Shown one piece after another: positions 55,899 through 64,000 of a DNA stretch of 64,000 nucleotides (its first letter is position 1; each line of letters begins with the position of its first letter). The notes beneath the pieces are model-generated. The model did not search any database, was not told where the DNA came from, and saw only the letters and a list, made by a program, of their open reading frames with translations. This DNA is from Roseiconus nitratireducens (GTDB lineage: Bacteria; Planctomycetota; Planctomycetia; Pirellulales; Pirellulaceae), in NCBI RefSeq assembly GCF_008629675.1, contig NZ_VWOX01000002.1:372001-436000 (forward strand). Reading direction: 5' to 3'. The translations under genes were made by a program, and so were the position numbers.

Positions 55899-57151
55899 AT
55901 TTCATAACCGAGTGGAACTCGTTTCAGCAAAACCCAACCATTCGCGCGCACGCCTTGACGCAAGTATCGGTTGTCCGGCCATCCATCCTCCCGCGGAAAA
56001 TGATTGTCCGGCGTGACGACGACGCGAAAGTTTCCCATGCCATCATCAGTTGGGAAGACTCGGTTGACTTTGCCGCCGAACGTCCCCACGGCGACCGATG
56101 GCCAGCCCACGAACTGAACAGCGGGCCAACCTTCGAATTGCAGCCGGACCCGCGCCCCTTCCTGAATCAGCGGCATATCGTTCCCGTTCACCTTCAATTC
56201 GACCGCCAACTGGTCCGCGTCGGGGACAATGATGAACAGTTGGTCTCCTTCTTTAACCGTATCACTCCCTTCGACTCCGAACCATTGCTGGATGTATCCC
56301 GATCGCGGCGCCGGAATCTCCAAGCGGTCCAGCTCTTGTCGCTTGTTGCGTAGATCCAGGATTTCCTTCTCGATCGTGTTAATCTTTTGCATCTCGTCGA
56401 GCACTTTCTGGTTGGCTTGCTGGTTCTTGATCGCGATTTCCTGCTTTTTTGCTTCAATTTCTTCTTCTTTGGAAAGCAGGCTCGCGTAGGCTTCCGCGAC
56501 GGCGCCTTCCGCTTTCAAAACCTTCGCGACCTGAGCTTCGACCGCCTGACGCTTGGAGAACAGTTCCTCGCGAGACACCAAACCCTTCTCGGCGACTTCT
56601 TCCGCGATGCGAAGCTGGTTGCGTTTGTCGTCCAGTTCAGCCTGAAGCAGCGTCACTTCGTTCTTGGCCTGTTCCCATTTCTGCCTGGCCGCCTGGTAAT
56701 CCTGATTGAGTGATTCGGTCATCCGTTGACCACTGTTTTCCTGCAACGCCACCGCTTGCTTGGCGACCTCCAGACTGGAAAGCGCGGAAGCCTCTTTGGA
56801 CTCCATCGCAACGATCTGCGTGTCCAACTGCGAAACGGAGTCGACGGCAAACGGGGTCAATCGCAGCAGCAGTTCACCCTCTTCGACGTAACTTCCTTCA
56901 CGCAGATCCGGTTTGACGTAGCTGACAACGCCCTTGGACGGGCTGAGCACCGGTTGGGGCCGCTGCTGCGGGTCCAACGCGACGACCGTTCCGATGCCTC
57001 GTGCCGTCTGTCGCCATGGCACGAAGATCATCGCAATGATCGAAAGCACCATCGCCGCAAAAGTCAGCTTGCCGATCCGGCGCACCAACCGTCCCGTACG
57101 GACCATCTGCAAGGCCGGGAAATCGTCGGTCAAAAGTCGTTCGTCAAACAT
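55799..57151 (-). CDS. HlyD-family membrane fusion protein
   Basis: 450 residues from the ATG at 57151. One N-terminal helix (LTFAAMVLSIIAMIFVPWRQ, about 33-52) is followed by a lipoyl/barrel-sandwich part ('PVLSPSKGVVSYVKPDLREGSYVEEGELLLRL'), a long coiled-coil hairpin (about 100-290, rich in K/E/Q heptads), then 'EIPAPRSGYIQQWFGVEGSDTVKEGDQLFIIVPDADQLAVEL', the second half of the family fold. It links an inner-membrane transporter to TolC. It sits between the ABC gene (upstream) and the TolC gene (downstream). The start at 57208 is less likely. Confidence 0.92.
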   Translation of the reverse strand: MFDERLLTDDFPALQMVRTGRLVRRIGKLTFAAMVLSIIAMIFVPWRQTARGIGTVVALDPQQRPQPVLSPSKGVVSYVKPDLREGSYVEEGELLLRLTPFAVDSVSQLDTQIVAMESKEASALSSLEVAKQAVALQENSGQRMTESLNQDYQAARQKWEQAKNEVTLLQAELDDKRNQLRIAEEVAEKGLVSREELFSKRQAVEAQVAKVLKAEGAVAEAYASLLSKEEEIEAKKQEIAIKNQQANQKVLDEMQKINTIEKEILDLRNKRQELDRLEIPAPRSGYIQQWFGVEGSDTVKEGDQLFIIVPDADQLAVELKVNGNDMPLIQEGARVRLQFEGWPAVQFVGWPSVAVGTFGGKVNRVFPTDDGMGNFRVVVTPDNHFPREDGWPDNRYLRQGVRANGWVLLKRVPLGYEIWRQFNGFPPVVAEDEPKQPNSSKGSKVKLPKP

Positions 57152-57337
57152 CACGGGGAGCTCGGAAAGGAGCGTTGAAATTGTTAACGAGTGTGGATTG
57201 AACGCCAATGCTCGTCCGGAAAGCGTTTTCTGTCGTCACGCGATCCGGTGCGTGGCAACCGCTGCCGGGCCAACCTTTGGCGGCGGTGACGACCGTGGGC
57301 CGGCTGCCATCGCAACTCTCTTTTTGACGAATCCGCA

Positions 57338-59470
57338 TCACGTATTTCGCACGGAAATACGGCTGTCGCAAAGGTCCGCCACGTCCTTGCGGTTGGTCAC
57401 CAAAACCAACGTCCACGGGGCGTCGTCGCGGACGAGCCCCTGCCAGACTTCGGCACGCGTCTGGTCGTCCAATCCGTCCAACAATCCATCGACGACCAGA
57501 ACCTTGGGATCGCTGACCACGGAACGGGCAAGAATCAACTGAGAGATTTGCTGGCCCGAAAGGGGATATCCTCCGGTCTGCAGCCGCGTCCGCAGTCCCT
57601 CCCGCAACCGCAGGATCACTTTGGAAAGTCCTACCTGAGTGAGCGCATCGCGGATTTGTCGCTGACCGATTCCCGCGCGACCCAGATCGACGTTTTCCGC
57701 CAGGGTGCCGTGAAAAATGCCGCACTCGCCGGCGTACGCGACAACGCTGCCCTGCCCGCCAATTGCGGCGTGGGTGGCGTCGTAACCTGCCACCTGCACC
57801 AATCCCTCGTCGGGTTCCAACAAACCGGCGATCGCCTTGGCGAGCATCGTCTTTCCGGCCGTGTCGTCACCGACGATCGCCACCCGCGTTCCGGGCGCGA
57901 TGGACGCTGGGCCGACACGGGAGTGGATGGCTGGTCCGCGAAAATGCAACGGACCCCAGGTCAGTTCCGCCGGGCCGTCGGGCGGATGCGTGACGCTGAC
58001 GCGAGGATCGGCGGGAATGTCCAGCAGATGCCCGACCTTATCGATGCCGGCCATCAGGTCATAAAACTTTTCGAGCGACTTGCCCGCCTTGGCGAACGCG
58101 CCGACCACCACCGTGACCACCAATTCGCTGGCGACCAGCTGTCCGAGAGTCAGCTGTCCCTGAATCACCAACCAGCCCCCCAGGCCCAGCAGGGCCGTCG
58201 AAGCCAACACCTGCAAGCTGACGGCAAAAATGACTTGCCGGATCACCACCGCAAACTGGCTCTGGCGGGCGCTCAGGTAGTCCGTGGTCAACTGGTTGGC
58301 ACGCTGAATCGCCAGTGCTTCGCCGCCGCCCGTTTTGAACGCCGCCGGCGACGCGATCACATCTTGCAACCAATGAGCCACACGGTATTTCGTGATCGAT
58401 TCACCGATCGCCGTCCGGACCCCTCCTCGGCCCAGGATCCAGGTGAATGACAACATCGTGATGATCAGCACGATGTCAAACCCCAGCAGAAACGGGTGGT
58501 AGAACGCCAGCAGAACCAGCCCCAGCACCGTCGTCAACACGATCGACAAGCCGTCCAACAGTAAGACGGCCGTGGCCTTCTGGATCGTCATGATGTCGAA
58601 CACCCGGTTGGCAAGCTCGCGTGGATACTCGCCTCGCAATGCCGACTGGCTGGCGCGCGGAAAGCGGTGGGCCAAGTCGCTGACGATCCGGACGAACTGT
58701 CGGCGCTGGATCAATTCCACCACCACGGTCTGCAGGACTCGCAGCACACCGGCCAGCCCCAGGCAAACCAGCAACATTCCCGCCAACACCACCAGGGGTT
58801 GGAAGTAGGTGCCCCAGCTGACCACGTTGACCAGGCTTTCGACGACCAGGGGCGAGGCCAAGGCCAGCACTCCCGCGACGAGCGCGAAGATCACGATCAG
58901 ACCGAGGTCCCGTTTATCCAAAGCCAGCAGCGAAACGAACCGCCGGAAAGGCGTCGGATGGTCGTGCGGATGGCCGGCGCTGTGCTCGCCGGGCGAGTCT
59001 GAAAGGGAGTCACACTCCAGCTCTTTCTTCGCAACCATCATCCGAACCGCGGAGGGATCCCCCAGCAGTTTCTTCAGCCCGCGACGGTTGACCCAACGCT
59101 GTTCGACGGTCGACCCGATCACGCTGCACTCGATTTTTCTGCCCTCGGCGTGCTCCATCACGATCAGACGTCCGTCGTCGGGCGCGATCACGATCGGGAA
59201 CCCCTGCCGCACCATGGCCATCGTGTCGGCAACCGAATGCAACTCGGTTTCCTTGATAAAAATCCCCGAGTGTTCCGCCAGGGCGAACAGGTCGTCCAGC
59301 GGATCGGCCACGTCATCGAGGTGATTGTCCGTCTCGTCAGAATCGCCGGAAAGTTCTTTCAGCGAGACGTTGACGGCGAGCGCGATCCCCAGCCGCTCGA
59401 TCGCTTTGACGATCTCCTGGCGGCTCGGTCCCGGTGTCGGGTCGGAATGATTGGCTGTGCGTTCTAACAT
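57338..59470 (-). CDS. Type I secretion-like ABC transporter with degenerate ATPase and C39-like domain
   Basis: 710 residues. About 1-165 looks like a C39-peptidase-like domain without the catalytic Cys and His. A six-helix ABC transmembrane domain is at about 180-475. Then comes the ATPase: Walker A 'GDDTAGKT' (Lys540) is intact and the signature 'LSGQQ' is present, but Walker B reads 'VLVVDG' (Asp661, Gly662 for the catalytic Glu), the H-loop reads 'VTNRKD' (Asn693 for His) and the Q-loop Gln appears replaced ('YAGECGIF'). It probably binds but hydrolyses ATP poorly. It lies with HlyD and TolC genes, suggesting export of an unknown substrate. Confidence 0.85.
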   Translation of the reverse strand: MLERTANHSDPTPGPSRQEIVKAIERLGIALAVNVSLKELSGDSDETDNHLDDVADPLDDLFALAEHSGIFIKETELHSVADTMAMVRQGFPIVIAPDDGRLIVMEHAEGRKIECSVIGSTVEQRWVNRRGLKKLLGDPSAVRMMVAKKELECDSLSDSPGEHSAGHPHDHPTPFRRFVSLLALDKRDLGLIVIFALVAGVLALASPLVVESLVNVVSWGTYFQPLVVLAGMLLVCLGLAGVLRVLQTVVVELIQRRQFVRIVSDLAHRFPRASQSALRGEYPRELANRVFDIMTIQKATAVLLLDGLSIVLTTVLGLVLLAFYHPFLLGFDIVLIITMLSFTWILGRGGVRTAIGESITKYRVAHWLQDVIASPAAFKTGGGEALAIQRANQLTTDYLSARQSQFAVVIRQVIFAVSLQVLASTALLGLGGWLVIQGQLTLGQLVASELVVTVVVGAFAKAGKSLEKFYDLMAGIDKVGHLLDIPADPRVSVTHPPDGPAELTWGPLHFRGPAIHSRVGPASIAPGTRVAIVGDDTAGKTMLAKAIAGLLEPDEGLVQVAGYDATHAAIGGQGSVVAYAGECGIFHGTLAENVDLGRAGIGQRQIRDALTQVGLSKVILRLREGLRTRLQTGGYPLSGQQISQLILARSVVSDPKVLVVDGLLDGLDDQTRAEVWQGLVRDDAPWTLVLVTNRKDVADLCDSRISVRNT

Positions 59471-59485
59471 GCTTTGGTTGAATTC

Positions 59486-62257
59486 TTACCCGCTGGTCCG
59501 CATTCCGGCTGCGATTCCATTGATTGACAGCCGAGTCAAGTGCCTGAGTTCTTCATCGTCGGTTTCTGCCGTCGAATCTTCCCCCCGTCGGCGAAGCAGC
59601 TCGATTTGAATCAGGTTTAGCGGATCGATGTACCGATTGCGAACCCGGATGGACTCTTTTAGCCACGGTGTCTGATCCAGCAATTCCTTTTGCCCGGTCA
59701 GTTGCAGCACCCCCGCACGTGACCGCTGAAACTCCTCGGTCAGCAAATTGGCAATGGGCGAGGGGTCCGCTGGGCCGCCGGCAAGCCGCATGTACGCGCC
59801 GGCGATGTCCTGATCCGACTTCGCCAATGCCAGCTCCGCATTGTCGATGACGGCGCGAAAAAACGTCCATTCGTCGTACATTTGACGAAGCGTTTGCCGC
59901 TCCGGTTCGGTCTGCGACATTTCCTGCAGCGACGTTCCCAAACCGTACCAGGCGGGGATCAGGCACCGCGTCTGGGTCCAAGAGAAGACCCACGGAATCG
60001 CTCGCAGGTCGCTCAAATCGCCACCAGACTTGCGGCGTGACGGACGCGATCCGATCGGCAATTGCTCGATTTCCGACAGCGGCGTGACTCTCCGGAAAAA
60101 ATCGACAAACCCCGGCTGCTCAAGCAGTTCGCGGTAGGCCTTGAACGACTTTTGGGCCAACCCCTCCATGACGGGATACCAGCGCCGCGCGTCGACGGCT
60201 TGCAGCCCCCCGGCGGCCAGCAGCGACGACCAGATCACCTGCTCCAAATGCCGATGGGCGATCACCGGGTCATCATATCGGTCCGCCAACACTTCGCCCT
60301 GTTCGGTCAGACGCAAAGATCCTTGGAACGTCCCCTGTGGCAGCGACAGAATGCTGCGGGCAGCGGGGCCACCACCGCGGCCCAGCGATCCGCCTCGGCC
60401 ATGAAAAAATGTCACCTCCACCCCAAACTCCTGTGCGACGTCGACCAGTTCCTGCTGTGCCTGGTGCAAGGACCAACAGGACGAGAGATAGCCGCCGTCC
60501 TTGGTGCTGTCGGAATATCCCAGCATGATCAGTTGGTGATCACCCTGACCGCGGACATGCTCCCGATACTCCGGAACCGACAGCATTTCACGAAAGATCC
60601 GCGGCGCGGCCGCCAAATCTTCGATCGTTTCCAGCAGCGGCGCGATGGGCAGGGTCCAGGCTTCGACCGGTGCGGTGATCGAATGGCTGCGATCATCCGT
60701 CTGACGCCACAACCACAGGATCGAAAGCACATCACTCGCATGGCCGGCCATGCTGATCACGTAAGCCCCCAGAGCATCGCCCGAATACGCGTTCTTCACT
60801 TGATGGATCAAGTCGAAGACGTCCAGCAACTCACGAGACTGCGGCGACAGATCTTCTCGACAGACGGAAAGCTCTGCATCCAGAGTCTTGCAAAGGATCG
60901 CTCTCCGATCGGACTCATTCAACTCCGCGGGCGCTTCACAGACGTCGCTGACGCGGAGCAATTCGTCGATCACTTCGCGGTGGATCTTGGCATTCTGCCG
61001 GACGTCCAACCGGGCCAGACTCAATCCGAACGTGTCGATCTGAGTCAACCAGGTGCGGATCTCGTCAATCACGGAGTCGGTCGACACCTCGCGCAGCGAG
61101 CTCTCCAGCACCGCCACATCCGAATGCAGATCGCGTGCTGAGCGGTAAACGCCAAACGGACGCGGTTGTCCCCCCATCTCCGAAAGATCCGCGTGCTCGA
61201 GTGTTTGCTGCAGACGCCAGGCGATCACCGACAGCCACCGGCGGCACCACTCACCGGGTGGCAACTGGGCCAGACGTTCTTTCAACGCCGGCCACCGATC
61301 CACCGCGGCATCGATGTGCTCGATCAGTTCGTCACCCAGGTGGACCTGACGTCGCGACAGACTCAAGGAATCGAAAAGACGTTCGCAGGCCGTACGATGA
61401 AATTGCACCGCTTCGCGACGCAGCCACTGCAAGGTTTGGCGGGTGACCGAAGAGGTGACGCCAGGGTGCCCGTCACGGTCACCGCCCATCCAGGAACCGA
61501 ACGACAAACAGGGCCGTTTGATTCGCACTTGATCCCCAAAGTGCTCCCGCAGGGCGCGCCGCAGCTCGTCGTCGATGCGGGGCACTTGATCCCACAGGAC
61601 GCGTTTGAACGACAAACCGCGGCCGACTTCGTTTAAAACCGAAGGACGCCAGGGTCGGATGAAATCCGTTTGCCACAGCTTGGTGATTTCCGCTCGGATC
61701 TGACGCTCGGTGCGATCCCGATCTTCCGGCAGCTGATCGGAATCGTATGCATCCAACAGGTGCCGCAGGGCACGCAGCTTCGCCCGCACCGATCGCCGCT
61801 TGGCTTCGGTCGGGTGCGCCGTGAAAACGAGTTCCAAATGCAGGTGGTCGACAATCGTTTGGACCTGCTCGGCGGACAACCCCGATTCTTTTAAACTGGC
61901 CACGGCCTGACGGACGGACTCCGCGTGCGGATTCGGATACGCCCGACGGGCACGTTGTCCTAAAACTCGAATCCGCCGACGATCCTCGACCAGATTGGCC
62001 AGGTCCAAGAACACGGTGAAGGCCCGGATCACCGTTCGCACCTGCTGATCGTCCAGCCCGGCAACCAAGGCTTTCAGCCGCTCATCGGCCTCGGCAGCTC
62101 CGCGACGACGGTCACGCGCCGCGAGCCGCAGGTTCTCGACCAGCTCCAAAGCCGCGGCTCCCTCGCATTGTCGAATGATTTCCCCCAGCACGGTGCCCAG
62201 AAAACCGATCTCCGCGCGAAGGGTGTTGTCCGAATCTGACGTGGTTGCCGACGACAT
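59486..62257 (-). CDS. ppc: Phosphoenolpyruvate carboxylase
   Basis: 923 residues from the ATG at 62257. The bicarbonate/PEP active-site motifs are intact: 'VFTAHPTEAKRRSVRAKL' (His148), 'GGDRDGHPGVT', 'FFHGRGGSLGRGGGPA', and C-terminal 'RLSINGIAAGMRTSG' (the usual ending is RNTG). It makes oxaloacetate from PEP and bicarbonate. AGGA lies 13 bases before the ATG; an in-frame start at 62377 gives a 40-residue extension of unlikely composition. It ends only 15 bases before the ABC gene and is likely co-transcribed with it. A second dabA lies upstream on the same strand. Confidence 0.96.
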   Translation of the reverse strand: MSSATTSDSDNTLRAEIGFLGTVLGEIIRQCEGAAALELVENLRLAARDRRRGAAEADERLKALVAGLDDQQVRTVIRAFTVFLDLANLVEDRRRIRVLGQRARRAYPNPHAESVRQAVASLKESGLSAEQVQTIVDHLHLELVFTAHPTEAKRRSVRAKLRALRHLLDAYDSDQLPEDRDRTERQIRAEITKLWQTDFIRPWRPSVLNEVGRGLSFKRVLWDQVPRIDDELRRALREHFGDQVRIKRPCLSFGSWMGGDRDGHPGVTSSVTRQTLQWLRREAVQFHRTACERLFDSLSLSRRQVHLGDELIEHIDAAVDRWPALKERLAQLPPGEWCRRWLSVIAWRLQQTLEHADLSEMGGQPRPFGVYRSARDLHSDVAVLESSLREVSTDSVIDEIRTWLTQIDTFGLSLARLDVRQNAKIHREVIDELLRVSDVCEAPAELNESDRRAILCKTLDAELSVCREDLSPQSRELLDVFDLIHQVKNAYSGDALGAYVISMAGHASDVLSILWLWRQTDDRSHSITAPVEAWTLPIAPLLETIEDLAAAPRIFREMLSVPEYREHVRGQGDHQLIMLGYSDSTKDGGYLSSCWSLHQAQQELVDVAQEFGVEVTFFHGRGGSLGRGGGPAARSILSLPQGTFQGSLRLTEQGEVLADRYDDPVIAHRHLEQVIWSSLLAAGGLQAVDARRWYPVMEGLAQKSFKAYRELLEQPGFVDFFRRVTPLSEIEQLPIGSRPSRRKSGGDLSDLRAIPWVFSWTQTRCLIPAWYGLGTSLQEMSQTEPERQTLRQMYDEWTFFRAVIDNAELALAKSDQDIAGAYMRLAGGPADPSPIANLLTEEFQRSRAGVLQLTGQKELLDQTPWLKESIRVRNRYIDPLNLIQIELLRRRGEDSTAETDDEELRHLTRLSINGIAAGMRTSG

Positions 62258-62843
62258 GACGTTGCGATCCTGTGGCGGTGAAGGAAATATCGGGCATTTG
62301 GCTGCTCCGCTGATAGGACACCCATCGGGAAAAGATGCTAGCGGACACAGAACATCAGGCCCGGTCGGGGACAGCAATGGCAGCGATCGGGCTCTTCCAG
62401 TCGGAAGAACAGTGGATTATCGCCACCAGGGAACCATCCGTGCCACCGCCGTCGGCGGGCCATCCGCCGACCGGCGGTTGATCAAACGCTGGCAGGTGCA
62501 CAACGGCGGAGATGCATGCATCGCCGTCGCACGCGCAGCGAAGGTCGGGTAGCGTGGCGTCCGCACCGAACCGTCGCCCACGCAATCTGAACAGCCCGGT
62601 AAATCACAAACGGGCCGGTAAATCACAAACGGGCCCGTACATCGCAAACAGGGCCAGTACAGCGACAATCAATTCGTCCGGCGTGAATCAGCCGGTACGA
62701 CCTCAGTCAGATCGCAGATTCCGAAGCCTGCAGGATGCTTGCGCTCCGCATCTCAGGCTCCGGCGGGCGTCGCTCCCGCCAGCTGACGTCTCGCCTTGTG
62801 CCTCGCAAACCTGAATCGCCAACGGACCTCGCATCGATGAACC
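62258..62843. other. Intergenic region between dabA homologue and ppc, with tandem repeats
   Basis: 586 bases without a convincing gene. It contains a 19-bp tandem repeat array at 62593-62668. The promoter for ppc and its downstream genes is probably here. Confidence 0.5.
62593..62668. repeat. 19-bp tandem repeat, about 4 copies
   Basis: Unit GGGCCGGTAAATCACAAAC. Copies lie at 62593-62611, 62612-62630, 62631-62649 (diverged) and 62650-62668 (degenerate, one insertion). They lie between the 3' end of a dabA homologue and the ppc start. Iteron-like, without unique spacers. Confidence 0.85.
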
Positions 62844-64000
62844 TCATGCATCGGACGCTGCGAAAGTCGGTTGCGGTGGCCGGGCGTTTTCCCTCTCGCG
62901 GCGATTCTGAGAACCTTGTGTGTCGGATTGAAGCCGCCCGAGATCTCCCAGCGACCGCCACCGGCCGTCGTGTCCGTATCGAAACGCCCGTCCCTGATCG
63001 ATCGCGATCAAGTGCATCCAGCCGCCAGCCAGCAAGTTTCGGACGACGGCGTGCGTGTCGATCACGGCCTGGATCTTTTCCCGCGGCGCCACGATGACCG
63101 ACTGCAAACGCAAGGGATGATGTTGGAATCGTTTGCCGTTGTGAATCGATTGCCAAGCCATGCCGGTTTTCAGATCGCCTCCGTTGCCCGAAAGGATGCC
63201 GAATTGTCCCACCACGTTATGAACGGCCTTGCTGCCGCTGCCAAAGCGACCGTGATCGGCGACGGACGCGTAGTACTGCATGTTGATCCAATGGGCCACG
63301 ACCATCGGTGCCGTCATGATCGTTTCCAGGACCGTTCCGTCTTCGTCCTGACGATGATCGTAGCTGTGCAGAAACGATCGGCCATCCAGGTTTGCCCCGC
63401 GCGTCCAACTCCGTGGCCCCGCGACGAATCCGGCGTTCCCCGCCAATCCCCATTCCGGACGAACCTCCGACCAATCCGTTGCCAGTTGTTGCACCAGGGT
63501 GTCCGCGTTGGAAGACTCGCCAGCCTGAGCCGCCGTTTCAACATGACGTTCTTGTCGCGTTTGCAGTCCCGCTTGCTCCGCCATCGCTTTCAGTTGATCC
63601 AGATCCGCACTGACCCGCGAGGGCATGGAGTCCTGGTCGAAGAATTCCAACTGGTCGGTGGTCGTGTTGTGCAGCGCGGCGACGAAACACGTGTCTTCCG
63701 GGATCTCGATTCCCTGCTCGGATAAGCCTCGGCGAACCTCCGGCCGATTCAACAACATCGCTGCCAATCGCGCGTTGGGTTCGCCCGAATGCCCCCCACA
63801 GGCTCCGCAGTCCAAGGCGGCCGCCAAGGGGTTGTTGGCACTTTGACTGGCGTGCCCACACAAGACCACCAATCGAGCAAAATCCGACTTCAGGCCAACG
63901 GCGCCCAGCATCGATGCCGCCAATTGGACCTGCTCTTTCTCGCCCAGGGTCTGCAGATCAGTAGGATCGATCGCCAAAGCGACCTTGTCGCGATCCCGCC
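62844..64000 (-). CDS. dabA: Second DabA (DUF2309) homologue, C-terminal part, cut by window edge
   Basis: About 385 residues of the C-terminal part are present; the frame is open to the right edge with no stop, so the gene continues outside. The zinc motif half is intact: 'VVLCGHASQSANNPL' (His codon 63852-63854) and 'DCGACGGHSGEPNAR' (Cys codon 63807-63809), with the same 15-residue His-Cys spacing as the first DabA. 'RSWTRGANLDGRSFLHSYDH' and 'HNVVGQFGILSGNGGDLKTGMAWQSIHNG' align with the first DabA's 'HWTRGLFMDRRVFLTEYD' and '[27 protein letters not shown]'. Its DabB partner is probably upstream, outside the window. Confidence 0.9.
   Translation of the reverse strand, partial: RDRDKVALAIDPTDLQTLGEKEQVQLAASMLGAVGLKSDFARLVVLCGHASQSANNPLAAALDCGACGGHSGEPNARLAAMLLNRPEVRRGLSEQGIEIPEDTCFVAALHNTTTDQLEFFDQDSMPSRVSADLDQLKAMAEQAGLQTRQERHVETAAQAGESSNADTLVQQLATDWSEVRPEWGLAGNAGFVAGPRSWTRGANLDGRSFLHSYDHRQDEDGTVLETIMTAPMVVAHWINMQYYASVADHGRFGSGSKAVHNVVGQFGILSGNGGDLKTGMAWQSIHNGKRFQHHPLRLQSVIVAPREKIQAVIDTHAVVRNLLAGGWMHLIAIDQGRAFRYGHDGRWRSLGDLGRLQSDTQGSQNRRERENARPPQPTFAASDA

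Noticed and set aside
60062-61141. 359-residue plus-strand frame inside ppc
   Set aside because: Antisense to conserved PEP carboxylase motifs. No signal or domain of its own.

Overview
The window comes from a planctomycete, most likely of the Pirellulaceae (Rhodopirellula-like). It is GC-rich. It carries a DUF1559 protein with a prepilin leader, a large MoxR/DUF58/BatA cassette, a Ser/Thr kinase with a fused exported-type C-terminal domain, DUF1080 and Minf_1886 proteins, and many exported proteins of unknown function. I see no rRNA, tRNA, CRISPR array, phage or insertion sequence. Intergenic space is generous and holds dispersed palindromic repeats.

Layout. 0.1-6.7 kb: DUF1559 pseudopilin-like protein, a XylR-type AraC regulator, a small zinc-ribbon membrane protein, a translationally coupled radical SAM / flavoprotein pair, and a D-2-hydroxyacid dehydrogenase. 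6.8-15.1 kb (minus strand): a DAB-type inorganic-carbon uptake operon, in transcription order dabA (DUF2309), a NuoL-like proton-channel subunit (dabB), a second NuoM/N-like subunit, and a SulP transporter that carries STAS and SbtB-like PII domains. 15.1-18.4 kb: a gene-poor stretch with repeats, an orphan Fis-type regulator and two small secreted proteins. 18.4-23.5 kb: PQQ dehydrogenase and Ser/Thr kinase. 23.8-36.6 kb: a seven-gene MoxR-DUF58-BatA/VWA cassette on the plus strand. 36.9-50.3 kb: exported proteins, a Minf_1886 gene, a WD40/RicT pair, ilvD, DUF1080, a HAD phosphatase and a TIM-barrel protein. 50.6-53.9 kb: an ABC-2 exporter and a beta-hydroxyacid dehydrogenase. 54.0-64.0 kb (minus strand): TolC, HlyD and an ABC ATPase with degenerate motifs, directly downstream of PEP carboxylase. 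Upstream of ppc is the 3' end of a second dabA that runs off the window.

The main theme is bicarbonate handling without visible Rubisco. Two DabA homologues, a SulP-PII transporter and PEP carboxylase lie within 57 kb. The simplest reading is that DAB-driven bicarbonate accumulation feeds anaplerotic carboxylation in a heterotroph. Linking the two loci in function is inference.
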